Source: Mycobacterium sp. AZCC_0083 (GTDB lineage: Bacteria; Actinomycetota; Actinomycetes; Mycobacteriales; Mycobacteriaceae). Taken from it: a stretch of DNA of 64,000 nt. The translations under genes and the position numbers were made by a program. Of this stretch, positions 25,309 through 33,603 are shown piece by piece (positions within the stretch are counted from its first letter, which is position 1; the number at the start of each line of letters is the position of its first letter). A model generated the notes under the pieces. The model was not told where the DNA came from. It searched no databases and saw only the letters and a program-made list of their open reading frames with translations. The stretch is taken from assembly GCF_014202335.1 (NCBI RefSeq), contig NZ_JACHGP010000010.1, forward strand, positions 62,001-126,000, written 5' to 3'.

Positions 25309-25806
25309 GTGGTCGGCCGTGCGCTGTTGTTCCTGGACGTGGATGGCACCCTGTTGCCCAGCGATGGAGCGAAACTCGATGCGACGCTTGTCGATTGGCA
25401 GGAATGGCAGAGTCGCCGCAACCCGCGGCTGGCGCGGATGGACCGTACGCATGGTCGACGATTGCTGGCACTTGCCTGCGATCTGGTCTGGGCCACGGCC
25501 TGGATGCACGACGCCAACGAGGTGATCGCCCCGCTGCTCGGGCTCCCACCGTTGCCGGTGGCTGATCTGCCCGAAGCGCCACTGGAGGATCCGATCGGCA
25601 CCCTGCACTGGAAGACGGTGGCGCTGGTGGCAGCTGCCGCTGGGCGTCGCTTCGTCTGGCTCGACGACGAGATCTCCGACATCGATCGTGCATGGGTGGG
25701 CGCACATCACGGAGGGTCGGCTTTGCTTCATCGTGTCGATCCGAGGTCGGGGTTGACCGAAGCGGATCTCGTCGTGGTCGGCGACTGGCTCGAGGCCCCG
25801 GCCTGA
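25309..25806 (+). CDS. HAD-like small phosphatase-domain protein, unknown substrate
   Basis: The 165-aa protein begins FLDVDGTLLPSDG, HAD motif I with both catalytic Asp residues, and has RRFVWLDDEISDID resembling motif IV. It is short, with no obvious large cap domain. Homologous small HAD-domain proteins of mycobacteria are uncharacterised. GTG 25309 is chosen because it directly precedes the motif-I strand. It is 67 bp after dnaX on the same strand. The substrate cannot be inferred. Confidence 0.75.
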   Translation: MVGRALLFLDVDGTLLPSDGAKLDATLVDWQEWQSRRNPRLARMDRTHGRRLLALACDLVWATAWMHDANEVIAPLLGLPPLPVADLPEAPLEDPIGTLHWKTVALVAAAAGRRFVWLDDEISDIDRAWVGAHHGGSALLHRVDPRSGLTEADLVVVGDWLEAPA

Positions 25807-25893
25807 TCACCCCATGTCAGGCGGCGTAGGGCAGGAACTCGGGCGGCGTGACGCGCTGAACCGCTGGTTCGCCCAAACGCGCTACCGCGGTGC

Positions 25894-26037
25894 CCCGCTA
25901 CGGTGTCCACTACGGGCGCAAGGGCAGCCCGCCGTCGCCGCCCTTGGCGTTGAGCTTGACCGCCAGAACCTGGTGCAGCTGAACCACATTCGACTCGAAG
26001 CCGAGCCGTGATCCGGCCATGTACAGCCCCCACACCT
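25894..26037 (-). pseudogene. Remnant copy of the 3' end of the CFA-synthase-like gene
   Basis: These ~140 bp match 27060-27203, the last ~46 codons of the CFA-synthase-like gene, with only a handful of differences over the aligned core (25904, 25911 and 26026, plus two near the stop). Translation still reads VWGLYMAGSRLGFESNVVQL through GGLPLRP, but a TGG has become TAG, giving a premature stop. No start or upstream coding sequence remains. Together with the intact gene end it forms ~140-bp direct repeats flanking the transporter gene. The rest of 25807-26101 has no gene. Confidence 0.9.
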
Positions 26038-26101
26038 CGACAGTCTCGGCCCGCGGCCCCCATTGCGATCGCGCCAAGCGGACTGCGGCAATACTGGCAG
26101 C

Positions 26102-27007
26102 ATGTTGATCGGTGTGATCGCGGCGTTGCTCGCGTGCTTCGGCTATGGGACGGCTACTGTCCTGCAGTCCTACGGCGCGCGCAGCGCCGCTGCCGCCGAC
26201 GGCGAACATGGAACCAATGACGCGGTTACCGGCTCGGGTGCCCCGTCTTTGGAGGCAACTGTCCGCGCCGCGCTAACCCCAGCGTTCCTCGCCGGGATGG
26301 CCCTCGATGTCGTGGGCTTCGTGGGAAGTGTCGTCTCAGCCCGACTGATTCCGCTTTTCCTGTCGCAGACGATCATGAGCGCCAGTCTGGTGGTGACGGC
26401 CGTACTCGGTGTCTTGGTGCTCGGGGTGCGCCTGCGTGCCCGCGACTTGGTGGCCATCGTGGTGGTCGTCGTGTCCCTTTGCGTATTGGGACTCACCGCC
26501 GGTCACGTCGGTGACCACGCTTCGAACCGTGGGGTGCACTGGGGCGTGCTGGCGTTCTCAGCCGTGATCCTGCTGGTCGGACTCGGATTGATCCAACTGC
26601 TCGGCGGCCGCGCCGCCGTGGCCGCCGGTCTTGCCGCAGGTGTCTTGTTCGGGGCCATGGCGGTCGCGGTGCGGGTGGTCGACGGGGTCGATCCGCTTCG
26701 GCCGGCATTGCTGTTGGCCGACCCGGCGACGTACGCGGTGGCGGTCGCTGGCGTTGGCGGTTTCTATCTGTTCACCGTGGCACTGCAGATCGGTTCCGTC
26801 ACCGGAGCCTCGGCCGCACTCGTCGCCGGCGAGACGGTGATTCCTGGAATCGTCGGCGTGGTGCTGCTCGGCGACACCTCGGCGCCCGGCATGGGCTGGC
26901 TGGTGGCAATGGCGTTCGTCGGTGCCGTCGGGGGTGCAGTGGCGGTGGCGTTGTTCGGTGCCGCGGAGAACGCGGAGACCACCGAGCCCAGTACCAAGAC
27001 TGGATGA
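26102..27007 (+). CDS. DMT/NIPA-like membrane transporter
   Basis: The 301-aa protein has about nine to ten hydrophobic helices in the drug/metabolite-transporter pattern: an N-terminal MLIGVIAALLACFGYGTATVLQSYGAR, helix pairs ending in small residues, and LVAGETVIPGIVGVVLLGD near the C-terminus typical of the second EamA-like repeat. Similar mycobacterial proteins are annotated as integral membrane or magnesium-transporter NIPA-like proteins; the substrate is unknown. Start ATG 26102. It is bracketed by direct repeats of the neighbouring methyltransferase gene end, so it was probably placed here by a duplication or recombination event. Confidence 0.75.
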   Translation: MLIGVIAALLACFGYGTATVLQSYGARSAAAADGEHGTNDAVTGSGAPSLEATVRAALTPAFLAGMALDVVGFVGSVVSARLIPLFLSQTIMSASLVVTAVLGVLVLGVRLRARDLVAIVVVVVSLCVLGLTAGHVGDHASNRGVHWGVLAFSAVILLVGLGLIQLLGGRAAVAAGLAAGVLFGAMAVAVRVVDGVDPLRPALLLADPATYAVAVAGVGGFYLFTVALQIGSVTGASAALVAGETVIPGIVGVVLLGDTSAPGMGWLVAMAFVGAVGGAVAVALFGAAENAETTEPSTKTG

Positions 27008-27063
27008 TCTGCGGTTCACCAGAAGATCAGTGGTGGCATCCGAGGCGCGCCATACTTCAGCCG

Positions 27064-28389
27064 CTAGGGCGTCCACCACGGGCGCAAGGGCAGCCCGCCG
27101 TCGCCGCCCTTGGCGTTGAGCTTGACCGCCAGAACCTGGTGCAGCTGAACCACATTCGACTCGAAGCCGAGCCGTGATCCGGCCATGTACAACCCCCACA
27201 CCTTGGCGGTGGGAAGGCCGACCTCCTCGACCGCCTCGTCCCAGTGCTCGACGAGGTTGGCGCACCAGTCGCGCAGCGTCAACGCGTAGTGGTGGCGCAG
27301 GTTCTCCTCGTGCACCACTTCCAGCCCGACGTCCTGAGCTTCGCTGATGATGCGGCCCGACCCGGTGAGCTCCCCGTCGGGGAACACGTAGCGGTCGATG
27401 AAGCCACCCGCGGACGCGCCCGTCCTGTTGTCGGGCCGGGTGATGCAATGGTTCAGCAGCAGGGCGCCGCTGCGCATCTTCGACTTCAGGAAGCGGAAGT
27501 ACGACGGGTAGTTCTGCACGCCGATGTGCTCGGTCAGCCCGATCGAGGACACGGCGTCGAACCCGGACTCCCGCACGTCGCGGTAGTCGCCGTGGCGTAC
27601 CTCGGCCAGGTCGGAAAGGCCCTGTTCGGCGATGGCGTTCTGCGCCCACGCCGCCTGCTCCTTCGAGAGCGTGACGCCGATCGTCTTGACGCCCTGCTTG
27701 GCCGCGTAGCGCACCATGCTGCCCCAACCACAGCCGACGTCGAGGAGCCGATCGCCCGGCTGCAGCCGCAGCTTCTCGAACACCAGGCGGTACTTGTTCT
27801 CCTGCGCGTCCTCCAGCGACGCGTCAGGATCGGTATAGGCCGCACAGGTGTAGGTCATCGACGGGCCGAGCACCCATTCGTAGAACGCGTTCGACACGTC
27901 GTAGTGGTGGTGGATCGCGTCGGCGTCGCGAGTCTTGCTGTGCCGCAAGCCCTCCGCCATGCGGCGCCAGCGGGGCAGCGCCTCCTGTGGCGGCGGGGCA
28001 ATGGGCATGAGCCGCTCGAGTCCGATCGACCGCACGATGTTGGCGAGCACCCGCGCCGGTGGGCGCTTGAAGTCGAGCTTGTCGGCGAGCGCGCAGAGCA
28101 GGTCGTACGGATCGCCGGGGTGCACACCTTGGGGCTCCAGATCACCGGAGACGTAGGCGCGGGCCAACCCGAGATCACCCGGTGCGGTGGCCAAGTAGGT
28201 GGTGCCGCGCGGGGTGCGCAGGTTCAGGCCGAGCTGGGCGTCGTCGGGCCCGGCCGAGCTGCCGTCGTACGCGGTGAACTTCAGTGGCAGTTCGTTTCCA
28301 GCGGTGAAGATCTCGAGGATCTCGGCCAGCGTCAGCCGGTCCGACTGAGTCGGTTCTCGGCCCGTCGTCGCGTCTTTGTAGGTAGTCAT
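27064..28389 (-). CDS. CFA-synthase-family SAM methyltransferase (Rv3720; 10-methyl fatty acid type)
   Basis: The 441-aa protein of the cyclopropane-fatty-acyl-phospholipid synthase family has an N-terminal lipid-binding domain (~1-130), then HYDVSNAFYEWVLGPSMTYTCAAY, SAM motif I LLDVGCGWGSM and EHIGVQNYPSYF. It overlaps the upstream FAD-reductase by 4 nt (ATGA). A linked CFA-like methyltransferase plus FAD oxidoreductase is the two-enzyme system that methylates oleoyl chains and reduces the product to 10-methylstearate (tuberculostearate) in mycobacteria. Whether this pair or its paralogous pair elsewhere does so is not decided here. Its last ~46 codons are duplicated at 25894-26037. Confidence 0.88.
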   Translation of the reverse strand: MTTYKDATTGREPTQSDRLTLAEILEIFTAGNELPLKFTAYDGSSAGPDDAQLGLNLRTPRGTTYLATAPGDLGLARAYVSGDLEPQGVHPGDPYDLLCALADKLDFKRPPARVLANIVRSIGLERLMPIAPPPQEALPRWRRMAEGLRHSKTRDADAIHHHYDVSNAFYEWVLGPSMTYTCAAYTDPDASLEDAQENKYRLVFEKLRLQPGDRLLDVGCGWGSMVRYAAKQGVKTIGVTLSKEQAAWAQNAIAEQGLSDLAEVRHGDYRDVRESGFDAVSSIGLTEHIGVQNYPSYFRFLKSKMRSGALLLNHCITRPDNRTGASAGGFIDRYVFPDGELTGSGRIISEAQDVGLEVVHEENLRHHYALTLRDWCANLVEHWDEAVEEVGLPTAKVWGLYMAGSRLGFESNVVQLHQVLAVKLNAKGGDGGLPLRPWWTP

Positions 28390-29765
28390 CGTCTCTGTAC
28401 CGCCTTCGCATAAAGGTCAAGCAGCCGTGAATCTGGGTCGTAGATCTTCTTGACTGTTTTGTAGGTTTCCCCGCCGTAGAGCTCGTCGAACTCTTCCGCG
28501 GAGTAGTACGCATCGGAGTACAGGGACTTGTGTCCGTCGAATTCGCTGACCTTGCTCTCGATCATCCTGTTGGTATACCCATCTTTGGGCCCGATCGGCA
28601 CCGATGACCAGAAGCCGACGTTGACGTAGGTGTGGTGCCCGCCGATCGGGTACAGCGGCCAGCCGGCGTCGTCGCGAAGCCGCAGCGGACACAGCCAGAG
28701 CGGCTCGATCGGCACGTCGGTCAGGAACCAGTCGAGGAACGCCGCCGTGCGCTCGATCGGCACCTCGATGTCCTGCACGACGCGCTCGCGTGGCGGCCGC
28801 CCGTTGTGCTTCTCTATCCGGTCGGCGATGTCGAACCGCTGGTCGTAGCCGATGAGCTTCCAGTAGAAGCTGCTGCGCCGGAGGCGCCGCGGCCAGAACC
28901 GCCGGATCGTGGGGTTTTGCGCACCGAAGGCGCGCGAGCACCAGAACCAGTCGGTGTCCCAGCGCCACAGGTAGTCGTGGATGGTCAGCCGGTCGTGCTT
29001 CTCGCCTGCTGCGTGCTGGATGGACCGGTAGTAGATGTCCTTGCCGGTGTAGTCGCTGACCGGGCCGGGAGTCGACGTCTGCACGCCAAGACACAGGTAG
29101 CTCTCGTCGGCGCTGAACACCACTCCGTCGAGATAGTCGATTCGGGTACCGTCGAGTCCGCCCGTGTCGATGATCCGTTCCATCGTGTCGACCAGATCCG
29201 TCAACGACGTGAACCGCAGGTGCCGCAGGCTGACGAACGGCTTGACCGGCTCCAGCTCGATCTTCAGCCGCACCGAATAGCCCAGCGTGCCGTAGGAATT
29301 CGGGAATGTCCTGAACAGATCGGCGTGCTGGTCGCGCGACGCGGTGACGACTTCGCCCGCGCCGGTGATGATGTCCAGCTCCAGCACCGATTCGTGCGGC
29401 AAGCCGTTGCGGAACGACGCCGATTCGATGCCGAGACCGGTGACGGCGCCACCAAGGGTGATGGTCTTCAGTTGTGGCACCACCAGCGGCGACAGCCCGA
29501 AGGGCAGTGTGGCGGCGACGAGGTCCTCGTAGGTACACATGCCGGCGACGTCGGCGGTCCGTGCTTCGGGGTCGACGGAGATCACACCCGTCAGGCCCGA
29601 CGAATCCAGCCCCTTGCCGGACGTCTTGGCTCGGGCCCGGAACAGGTTGGAAGTAGGTTTGGCCAGCCGAACGGTGGCGTTCGGCGGGATGGCACGGTAG
29701 CTGGCGAGCAGCCTCTCCACGCCCCGGGCGTGGGTAGCCTGTGCGTCAGTTGATACGACAGACAC
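28386..29765 (-). CDS. FAD-binding oxidoreductase (Rv3719; partner of CFA-like methyltransferase)
   Basis: The 459-aa protein has a PCMH-type FAD-binding domain: VDPEARTADVAGMCTYEDLV, TLGGAVTGLGIESASFRNG and NSYGTLGYSVRLKIELEPV. A C-terminal substrate domain resembles the DIMINUTO/24-dehydrocholesterol-reductase group. It overlaps the methyltransferase by 4 nt, indicating translational coupling. In the known 10-methyl fatty acid pathway the homologous enzyme reduces the 10-methylene intermediate with NADPH. Envelope lipid modification is therefore the likely role. Confidence 0.88.
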   Translation of the reverse strand: MSVVSTDAQATHARGVERLLASYRAIPPNATVRLAKPTSNLFRARAKTSGKGLDSSGLTGVISVDPEARTADVAGMCTYEDLVAATLPFGLSPLVVPQLKTITLGGAVTGLGIESASFRNGLPHESVLELDIITGAGEVVTASRDQHADLFRTFPNSYGTLGYSVRLKIELEPVKPFVSLRHLRFTSLTDLVDTMERIIDTGGLDGTRIDYLDGVVFSADESYLCLGVQTSTPGPVSDYTGKDIYYRSIQHAAGEKHDRLTIHDYLWRWDTDWFWCSRAFGAQNPTIRRFWPRRLRRSSFYWKLIGYDQRFDIADRIEKHNGRPPRERVVQDIEVPIERTAAFLDWFLTDVPIEPLWLCPLRLRDDAGWPLYPIGGHHTYVNVGFWSSVPIGPKDGYTNRMIESKVSEFDGHKSLYSDAYYSAEEFDELYGGETYKTVKKIYDPDSRLLDLYAKAVQRR

Positions 29766-29856
29766 GCATATACGCTAGTCCGCGGTGGGACCCGATGCGA
29801 CACCAGCAAGCGGGAATCACACTGCTACGTCAACTCATATCAAGGAGTCTTCACCG

Positions 29857-30297
29857 ATGGGACAGGTCAGCGCGTCCAGCACCGTCTTGATCAACGCCGA
29901 GCCGGAAGCTGTACTGGCCGCCGTCGCGGACTATCAGACGGTTCGCCCCAAGATCCTCTCCGCGCACTACAGCGGATACCAAGTCCTCGAGGGCGGCCAG
30001 GGTGCGGGCACCGTGGCCACCTGGAAGCTGCAGGCCACCGAGTCGCGGATCCGAGACGTCAAGGCGGAGGTCGACGTTGCGGGGCATTCCGTCATCGAGA
30101 AGGACGCCAACTCGACCATGGTGACCACCTGGACCGTCGCGCCGGCGGGCACCGGTTCGACCGTGACCACCAAGACGGCTTGGGTCGGCGCCGGGGGCGT
30201 CAAGGGCTTCTTCGAGAAGACGTTCGCGCCGCTGGGGCTGCGCAAGATTCAGGCAGAGGTTTTGGAGAATCTGAAGAAGCAGGTGGAGGGCGCGTAA
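29857..30297 (+). CDS. SRPBCC-family protein (Rv3718c homologue)
   Basis: The 146-aa protein has the START/SRPBCC fold pattern: STVLINAEPEAVLAAVADYQ at the N-terminus, a beta-rich middle (GAGTVATWKLQ, TMVTTWTVAPAG) and a long C-terminal amphipathic helix (LRKIQAEVLENLKKQVEGA). ATG 29857 has AAGGAG ten bases upstream. This fold makes a hydrophobic cavity that binds lipids or polyketides; no catalytic residues are evident. It is divergent from the lipid-modifying pair, so a lipid-binding role is plausible but unproven. Confidence 0.85.
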   Translation: MGQVSASSTVLINAEPEAVLAAVADYQTVRPKILSAHYSGYQVLEGGQGAGTVATWKLQATESRIRDVKAEVDVAGHSVIEKDANSTMVTTWTVAPAGTGSTVTTKTAWVGAGGVKGFFEKTFAPLGLRKIQAEVLENLKKQVEGA

Positions 30298-30324
30298 GCG
30301 GCCGACATTAGATCGGGTGGCGGG

Positions 30325-31092
30325 TTAACTGACCGCCCGCGCCGGGCGTGTCGCCAGGAATGCGGCGATCCCGCGGACCACGGCGTCGGCGTACTTCTGC
30401 CTGCCGTCGGGACTCTCGATCAGCGCCGCGTCGGCCGGGTTCTTCATGTTGCCCATCTCCACCAGGATCGACGGGTACTGGGCCAGGTTCAGCCCGGTCA
30501 GGTCGGAGCGTCCGTAGAGCCCGCCCTGGCCGATGTAGGTGGCGGGCACCAGGCCGGAGGCCTGCAACTGGTCCCGCATCGTCTGGGCGAACTGGACGGC
30601 GGGCCCCGACTGGGCCTGGTTGAGCGGCGGCGACGAGTAGTTGACGTGGAAGCCACGCCCGTTCTCCGGGCCCCCGTCGGCATGGATCGACACGATGGCG
30701 TCGGGCCGCAAGGCATTGGCCATCGCGGCGCGCTCGTCGACGCAGGGCGCGACTGCGTCGTCGTTGCCGCGAGACATTGCGGTGCGCACCCCGAGTTGGG
30801 TCAGTTCGGCACGGATGCGCAGCACCGTCTCCCAGTTGAACGTGTGCTCGGGGTAGCCGCTGTTGGTCGACGTTCCGCTGGTCTGGCAGTCCTTCGTCCC
30901 GCCGCGCCCCGTGGGCACCTGCTTGGTGAGGGATGCGTCATTGGCGCCGTTGTGGCCGGGGTCGAGGAAGACGATCATGCCTGCGATGTTGGCAGGGGCA
31001 GCGTCGGCGTCGGGCGTGGCACACGCCGAGGTGGCGACGAGGAGGCCGACCGCCATCGCGGCGCCGACACGCATGCTCACTGGGAGGTGCAC
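30325..31092 (-). CDS. ami1: N-acetylmuramoyl-L-alanine amidase, zinc type (Rv3717/Ami1)
   Basis: The ~255-aa precursor has a signal peptide; ATG 31074 (MRVGAAM) is an alternative start. The Amidase_3 fold is clear: FLDPGHNG (zinc His), GYPEHTFNWETV (zinc Glu), VSIHADGG (zinc His) and VEMGNMKNPADA (catalytic Glu). Two Cys residues (KDCQTSG, APCVDER) match the disulfide of Rv3717. The enzyme cleaves the amide between MurNAc and L-Ala in peptidoglycan after export. It has no cell-wall-binding domain, as in the M. tuberculosis enzyme. Confidence 0.92.
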   Translation of the reverse strand: MHLPVSMRVGAAMAVGLLVATSACATPDADAAPANIAGMIVFLDPGHNGANDASLTKQVPTGRGGTKDCQTSGTSTNSGYPEHTFNWETVLRIRAELTQLGVRTAMSRGNDDAVAPCVDERAAMANALRPDAIVSIHADGGPENGRGFHVNYSSPPLNQAQSGPAVQFAQTMRDQLQASGLVPATYIGQGGLYGRSDLTGLNLAQYPSILVEMGNMKNPADAALIESPDGRQKYADAVVRGIAAFLATRPARAVS

Positions 31093-31214
31093 GGCGCCAC
31101 GCTAGCCCGCCGGGCGACTAGGCTTGGGACGCAAATCGCCTTGTCCGCACATGCGAAATCAAGTCGAGACCGACCCGGTACACACCCGAGTCAATTGCGA
31201 AGGGGTCCCACGTC

Positions 31215-31547
31215 ATGCAACCCGGTCAACCGCCCGACATGTCGGCGCTCCTGGCGCAGGCCCAGCAGGTGCAACAGCAGTTGATGGAGGCCCAGGAGTC
31301 GCTCGCCAACTCCGAGGTGCACGGTCAGGCCGGTGGCGGGCTGGTCCAGATCACGATGAGGGGCAGCGGCGAGGTGGTCGGTGTCGCCATCGATCCGAAG
31401 GTCGTCGACCCGAGCGACGTCGAGACCCTGCAGGACCTCATCGTCGGCGCGCTCGCCGACGCCTCCAAACAGGTCACCATCCTCGCGCAGACCAGACTGG
31501 GTCCGCTCGCCGGCGGCCTGGGTGGTCTGGGACTGCCGGGGCTCTGA
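31215..31547 (+). CDS. ybaB: YbaB/EbfC-family nucleoid-associated protein
   Basis: The 110-aa protein has an N-terminal helical segment rich in Gln (LLAQAQQVQQQLMEAQESLAN) followed by GGGLVQITMRGSGEVVGVAIDPKVVDP, the YbaB dimer strand region, and a Gly-rich tail. ATG 31215 with AAGGGG upstream. It precedes recR by one base; ybaB-recR is a widely conserved pair and often follows dnaX, whose gene lies 6 kb away here as in other mycobacteria. It binds DNA as a dimer. Confidence 0.93.
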   Translation: MQPGQPPDMSALLAQAQQVQQQLMEAQESLANSEVHGQAGGGLVQITMRGSGEVVGVAIDPKVVDPSDVETLQDLIVGALADASKQVTILAQTRLGPLAGGLGGLGLPGL

Positions 31548-31548
31548 C

Positions 31549-32160
31549 TTGTTCGAGGGACCGGTCCAGGACCTGATCGACGAGCTGGGCAAGCTGCCAG
31601 GGATCGGTCCGAAGAGTGCGCAACGCATCGCGTTCCACTTGCTGTCGGTCGAGCCGCCGGACATCGACCGGCTGACGGCCGTGCTCGGCAAGGTCCGCGA
31701 CGGCGTGAAGTTCTGCTCGGTGTGCGGCAACGTCTCCGACGACGACCGCTGCCGGATCTGCTCGGATTCGCGGCGCGACGCCTCGCTGGTGTGCGTGGTC
31801 GAAGAACCCAAGGACGTCCAGGCCGTCGAGCGCACCAGAGAGTTCCGCGGCCGCTACCACGTGTTGGGCGGCGCGCTCGATCCGTTGTCCGGCGTTGGGC
31901 CCGACCAGCTGCGAATCCGTGAGCTGCTGACCCGGATCGGCGAGCGCGTCGACGGCGTTGACGTCGCCGAGGTCATCATCGCCACCGATCCCAACACCGA
32001 GGGCGAGGCCACCGCGACGTATCTCATGCGGATGCTGCGCGACATCCCCGGGCTCAGCGTGACGCGCATCGCGTCGGGTCTGCCGATGGGCGGGGATCTG
32101 GAGTTCGCCGACGAGCTGACCCTGGGTAGGGCGTTGGTCGGCCGTCGCGCGATGGCTTAA
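31549..32160 (+). CDS. recR: Recombination mediator protein RecR
   Basis: The 203-aa protein starts at TTG 31549, two bases after the ybaB stop, giving the exact usual RecR length. Motifs: HhH LGKLPGIGPKSAQRIAFHLL, Cys4 zinc finger CSVCGNVSDDDRCRIC, and Toprim core CVVEEPKDVQAVE. RecR works with RecF/RecO to load RecA on gapped DNA. A longer in-frame ATG at 31381 lies inside ybaB and is rejected. Confidence 0.96.
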   Translation: MFEGPVQDLIDELGKLPGIGPKSAQRIAFHLLSVEPPDIDRLTAVLGKVRDGVKFCSVCGNVSDDDRCRICSDSRRDASLVCVVEEPKDVQAVERTREFRGRYHVLGGALDPLSGVGPDQLRIRELLTRIGERVDGVDVAEVIIATDPNTEGEATATYLMRMLRDIPGLSVTRIASGLPMGGDLEFADELTLGRALVGRRAMA

Positions 32161-32170
32161 GTTGGCGCCC

Positions 32171-32569
32171 ATGGCAGACGAAGAGTTCAAGGTCGAAGTC
32201 GAACTCGGCAGCGACGAGCACGGCATGTCGTTCTTGGAGCGACTGCGGATGCTCGACCTGGACGACGACGCACGCAAGCGACTCGGCAGCCGGGTGACCG
32301 TGACGCGGGACGGCAACTTCGTTCAGCTGTACACGCACACGTTGGCCGACGCCCAAGAGGCCGAGAGCACCGTGCGCCAACTGGTATCCGACGAGCACGT
32401 CGGCGCCGAGTACACGCTGAGCCGGTGGGATGCCACGGCGGAGGAATGGGTAGATCCCGAGAGTGGAGCGGTCGTCGAAGACGACGCCCCCGAGACGGCG
32501 GCGCCTGATCCGAGCTATGTGATCCTCGAGGCCTACAAGCCGGAGTTCCTCCGCGACCTGGGGCTGTAG
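32171..32569 (+). CDS. Conserved hypothetical acidic protein
   Basis: The 132-aa acidic protein from ATG 32171 (MADEEFKVEVELGSDEHGMS), 10 bp after recR. It has alternating helix and strand patterns (FLERLRMLDLDDDARKRLGSRVTVTRDG, FVQLYTHTLADAQEAESTV) and a C-terminal SYVILEAYKPEFLRDLGL. No signal peptide, TM helix or catalytic motif is visible. I do not recognise the function. Close spacing suggests co-transcription with ybaB-recR. Confidence 0.75.
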   Translation: MADEEFKVEVELGSDEHGMSFLERLRMLDLDDDARKRLGSRVTVTRDGNFVQLYTHTLADAQEAESTVRQLVSDEHVGAEYTLSRWDATAEEWVDPESGAVVEDDAPETAAPDPSYVILEAYKPEFLRDLGL

Positions 32570-32672
32570 CCAGGCCGTTAACGGCCCCCGCCACCGCGAG
32601 ATCCGCTTTTCGGCGAGGCCCTCTCGCACTTTTCCTACAAAACGTGGATCTCGTCGGGCTGTCAGTGGTCCG

Positions 32673-33575
32673 GTGCACGATTCCCGCATGGGTGAGGTAT
32701 TTCTGGGCGGAGAAGAGCTAGCGGCGGGTCGCGTCACGCGCCATCAACTGCGGCGGTGGTACAAGACGATCTATCACGGCGTCTACGTTTCGAAGGGCGC
32801 CGAGGTGTCACTTCGGGATCGCGCCATCGGGGCCTGGCTCGCATCGGGCCGGCGGGGTGTGATCGCCGGCGTGGCAGCCTCCGCGATGCACCACGCATCG
32901 TGGGTGGATCCGACCCAACCAATCGAACTCGTCGGGGTCAACTGCAGGCCACAGCCTGGGCTGATTCCGCGGCTGGATCGAGTCGCCGAGGACGAGGTAG
33001 TACGCGTTTCCGGTCTACCGGTGACCAGCCGGGTGCGCACCGCCTTCGACCTGGGCCGCTATCAGGAGCGACCGCGCGCGCTGGCCCGGCTCGACGCCCT
33101 GATGTGGACTCAGCGATTCTCGATCGACGAGGTCGGCGAGCTGGCTGACCGATACCCCAGAGCCCGTGGCAATCGCCAATTACGGGAGCTGCTGCCGCTA
33201 GTCGACGGGGGAGCTGCATCGCCTCGGGAGAGCCGGACGAGGCTGTGGCTCATCGACGCAGGGATGCCCCGACCGAAGACGCAAATACCAGTGCTCGACG
33301 GCACGCTGCCGGTGGCGTTCCTGGACATGGGTTGGGAGGAATTCAAGGTCGCAGTCGAATACGACGGCGACCACCATCGCAAGGATCGGCGCCAGTACGT
33401 CAAGGACATATCGCGTATTCGCATGCTCGAGGAAAGGGGCTGGATCATCATCCGGGTGATTGCCGAGGACCGGCCTGCGGCATGGCTGGCGAGAGTCGAA
33501 TCTGCATTGATCAGTCGGGGATGCCGCATCGAGATCAACGAAGTGCAGCGTTTCTTTCGCACTTTGGCTGCATAA
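32673..33575 (+). CDS. DUF559/VSR-like nuclease-domain protein with AbiEi-like N-terminus
   Basis: The 300-aa protein starts at GTG 32673 or ATG 32688. The N-terminal ~70 residues (GRVTRHQLRRWYKTIYHGVYVSKG) resemble the AbiEi-type winged helix. The C-terminal part (FKVAVEYDGDHHRKDRRQYVKDISRIRMLEERGWIIIRV) has the E-x-D-G-x-x-H pattern and trailing Arg-rich helix of the DUF559/very-short-patch endonuclease-like fold. Proteins of this layout are abundant in mycobacteria (Rv3714c occupies this position) and are uncharacterised. No partner toxin gene is adjacent, so a toxin-antitoxin role is not supported. Confidence 0.7.
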   Translation: MHDSRMGEVFLGGEELAAGRVTRHQLRRWYKTIYHGVYVSKGAEVSLRDRAIGAWLASGRRGVIAGVAASAMHHASWVDPTQPIELVGVNCRPQPGLIPRLDRVAEDEVVRVSGLPVTSRVRTAFDLGRYQERPRALARLDALMWTQRFSIDEVGELADRYPRARGNRQLRELLPLVDGGAASPRESRTRLWLIDAGMPRPKTQIPVLDGTLPVAFLDMGWEEFKVAVEYDGDHHRKDRRQYVKDISRIRMLEERGWIIIRVIAEDRPAAWLARVESALISRGCRIEINEVQRFFRTLAA

Positions 33576-33603
33576 CGCGGATCTCGCGGTTGGCGGGGCC
33601 GAG

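Noticed and set aside
25894..27203. Transposon or IS element around the DMT transporter
   Set aside because: Flanking direct repeats are a gene 3' end, with no terminal inverted repeats and no transposase.
32673..33575. Type IV toxin-antitoxin module
   Set aside because: Only the AbiEi-like N-terminus resembles an antitoxin; no AbiEii-type gene is adjacent and a nuclease-like domain is fused.
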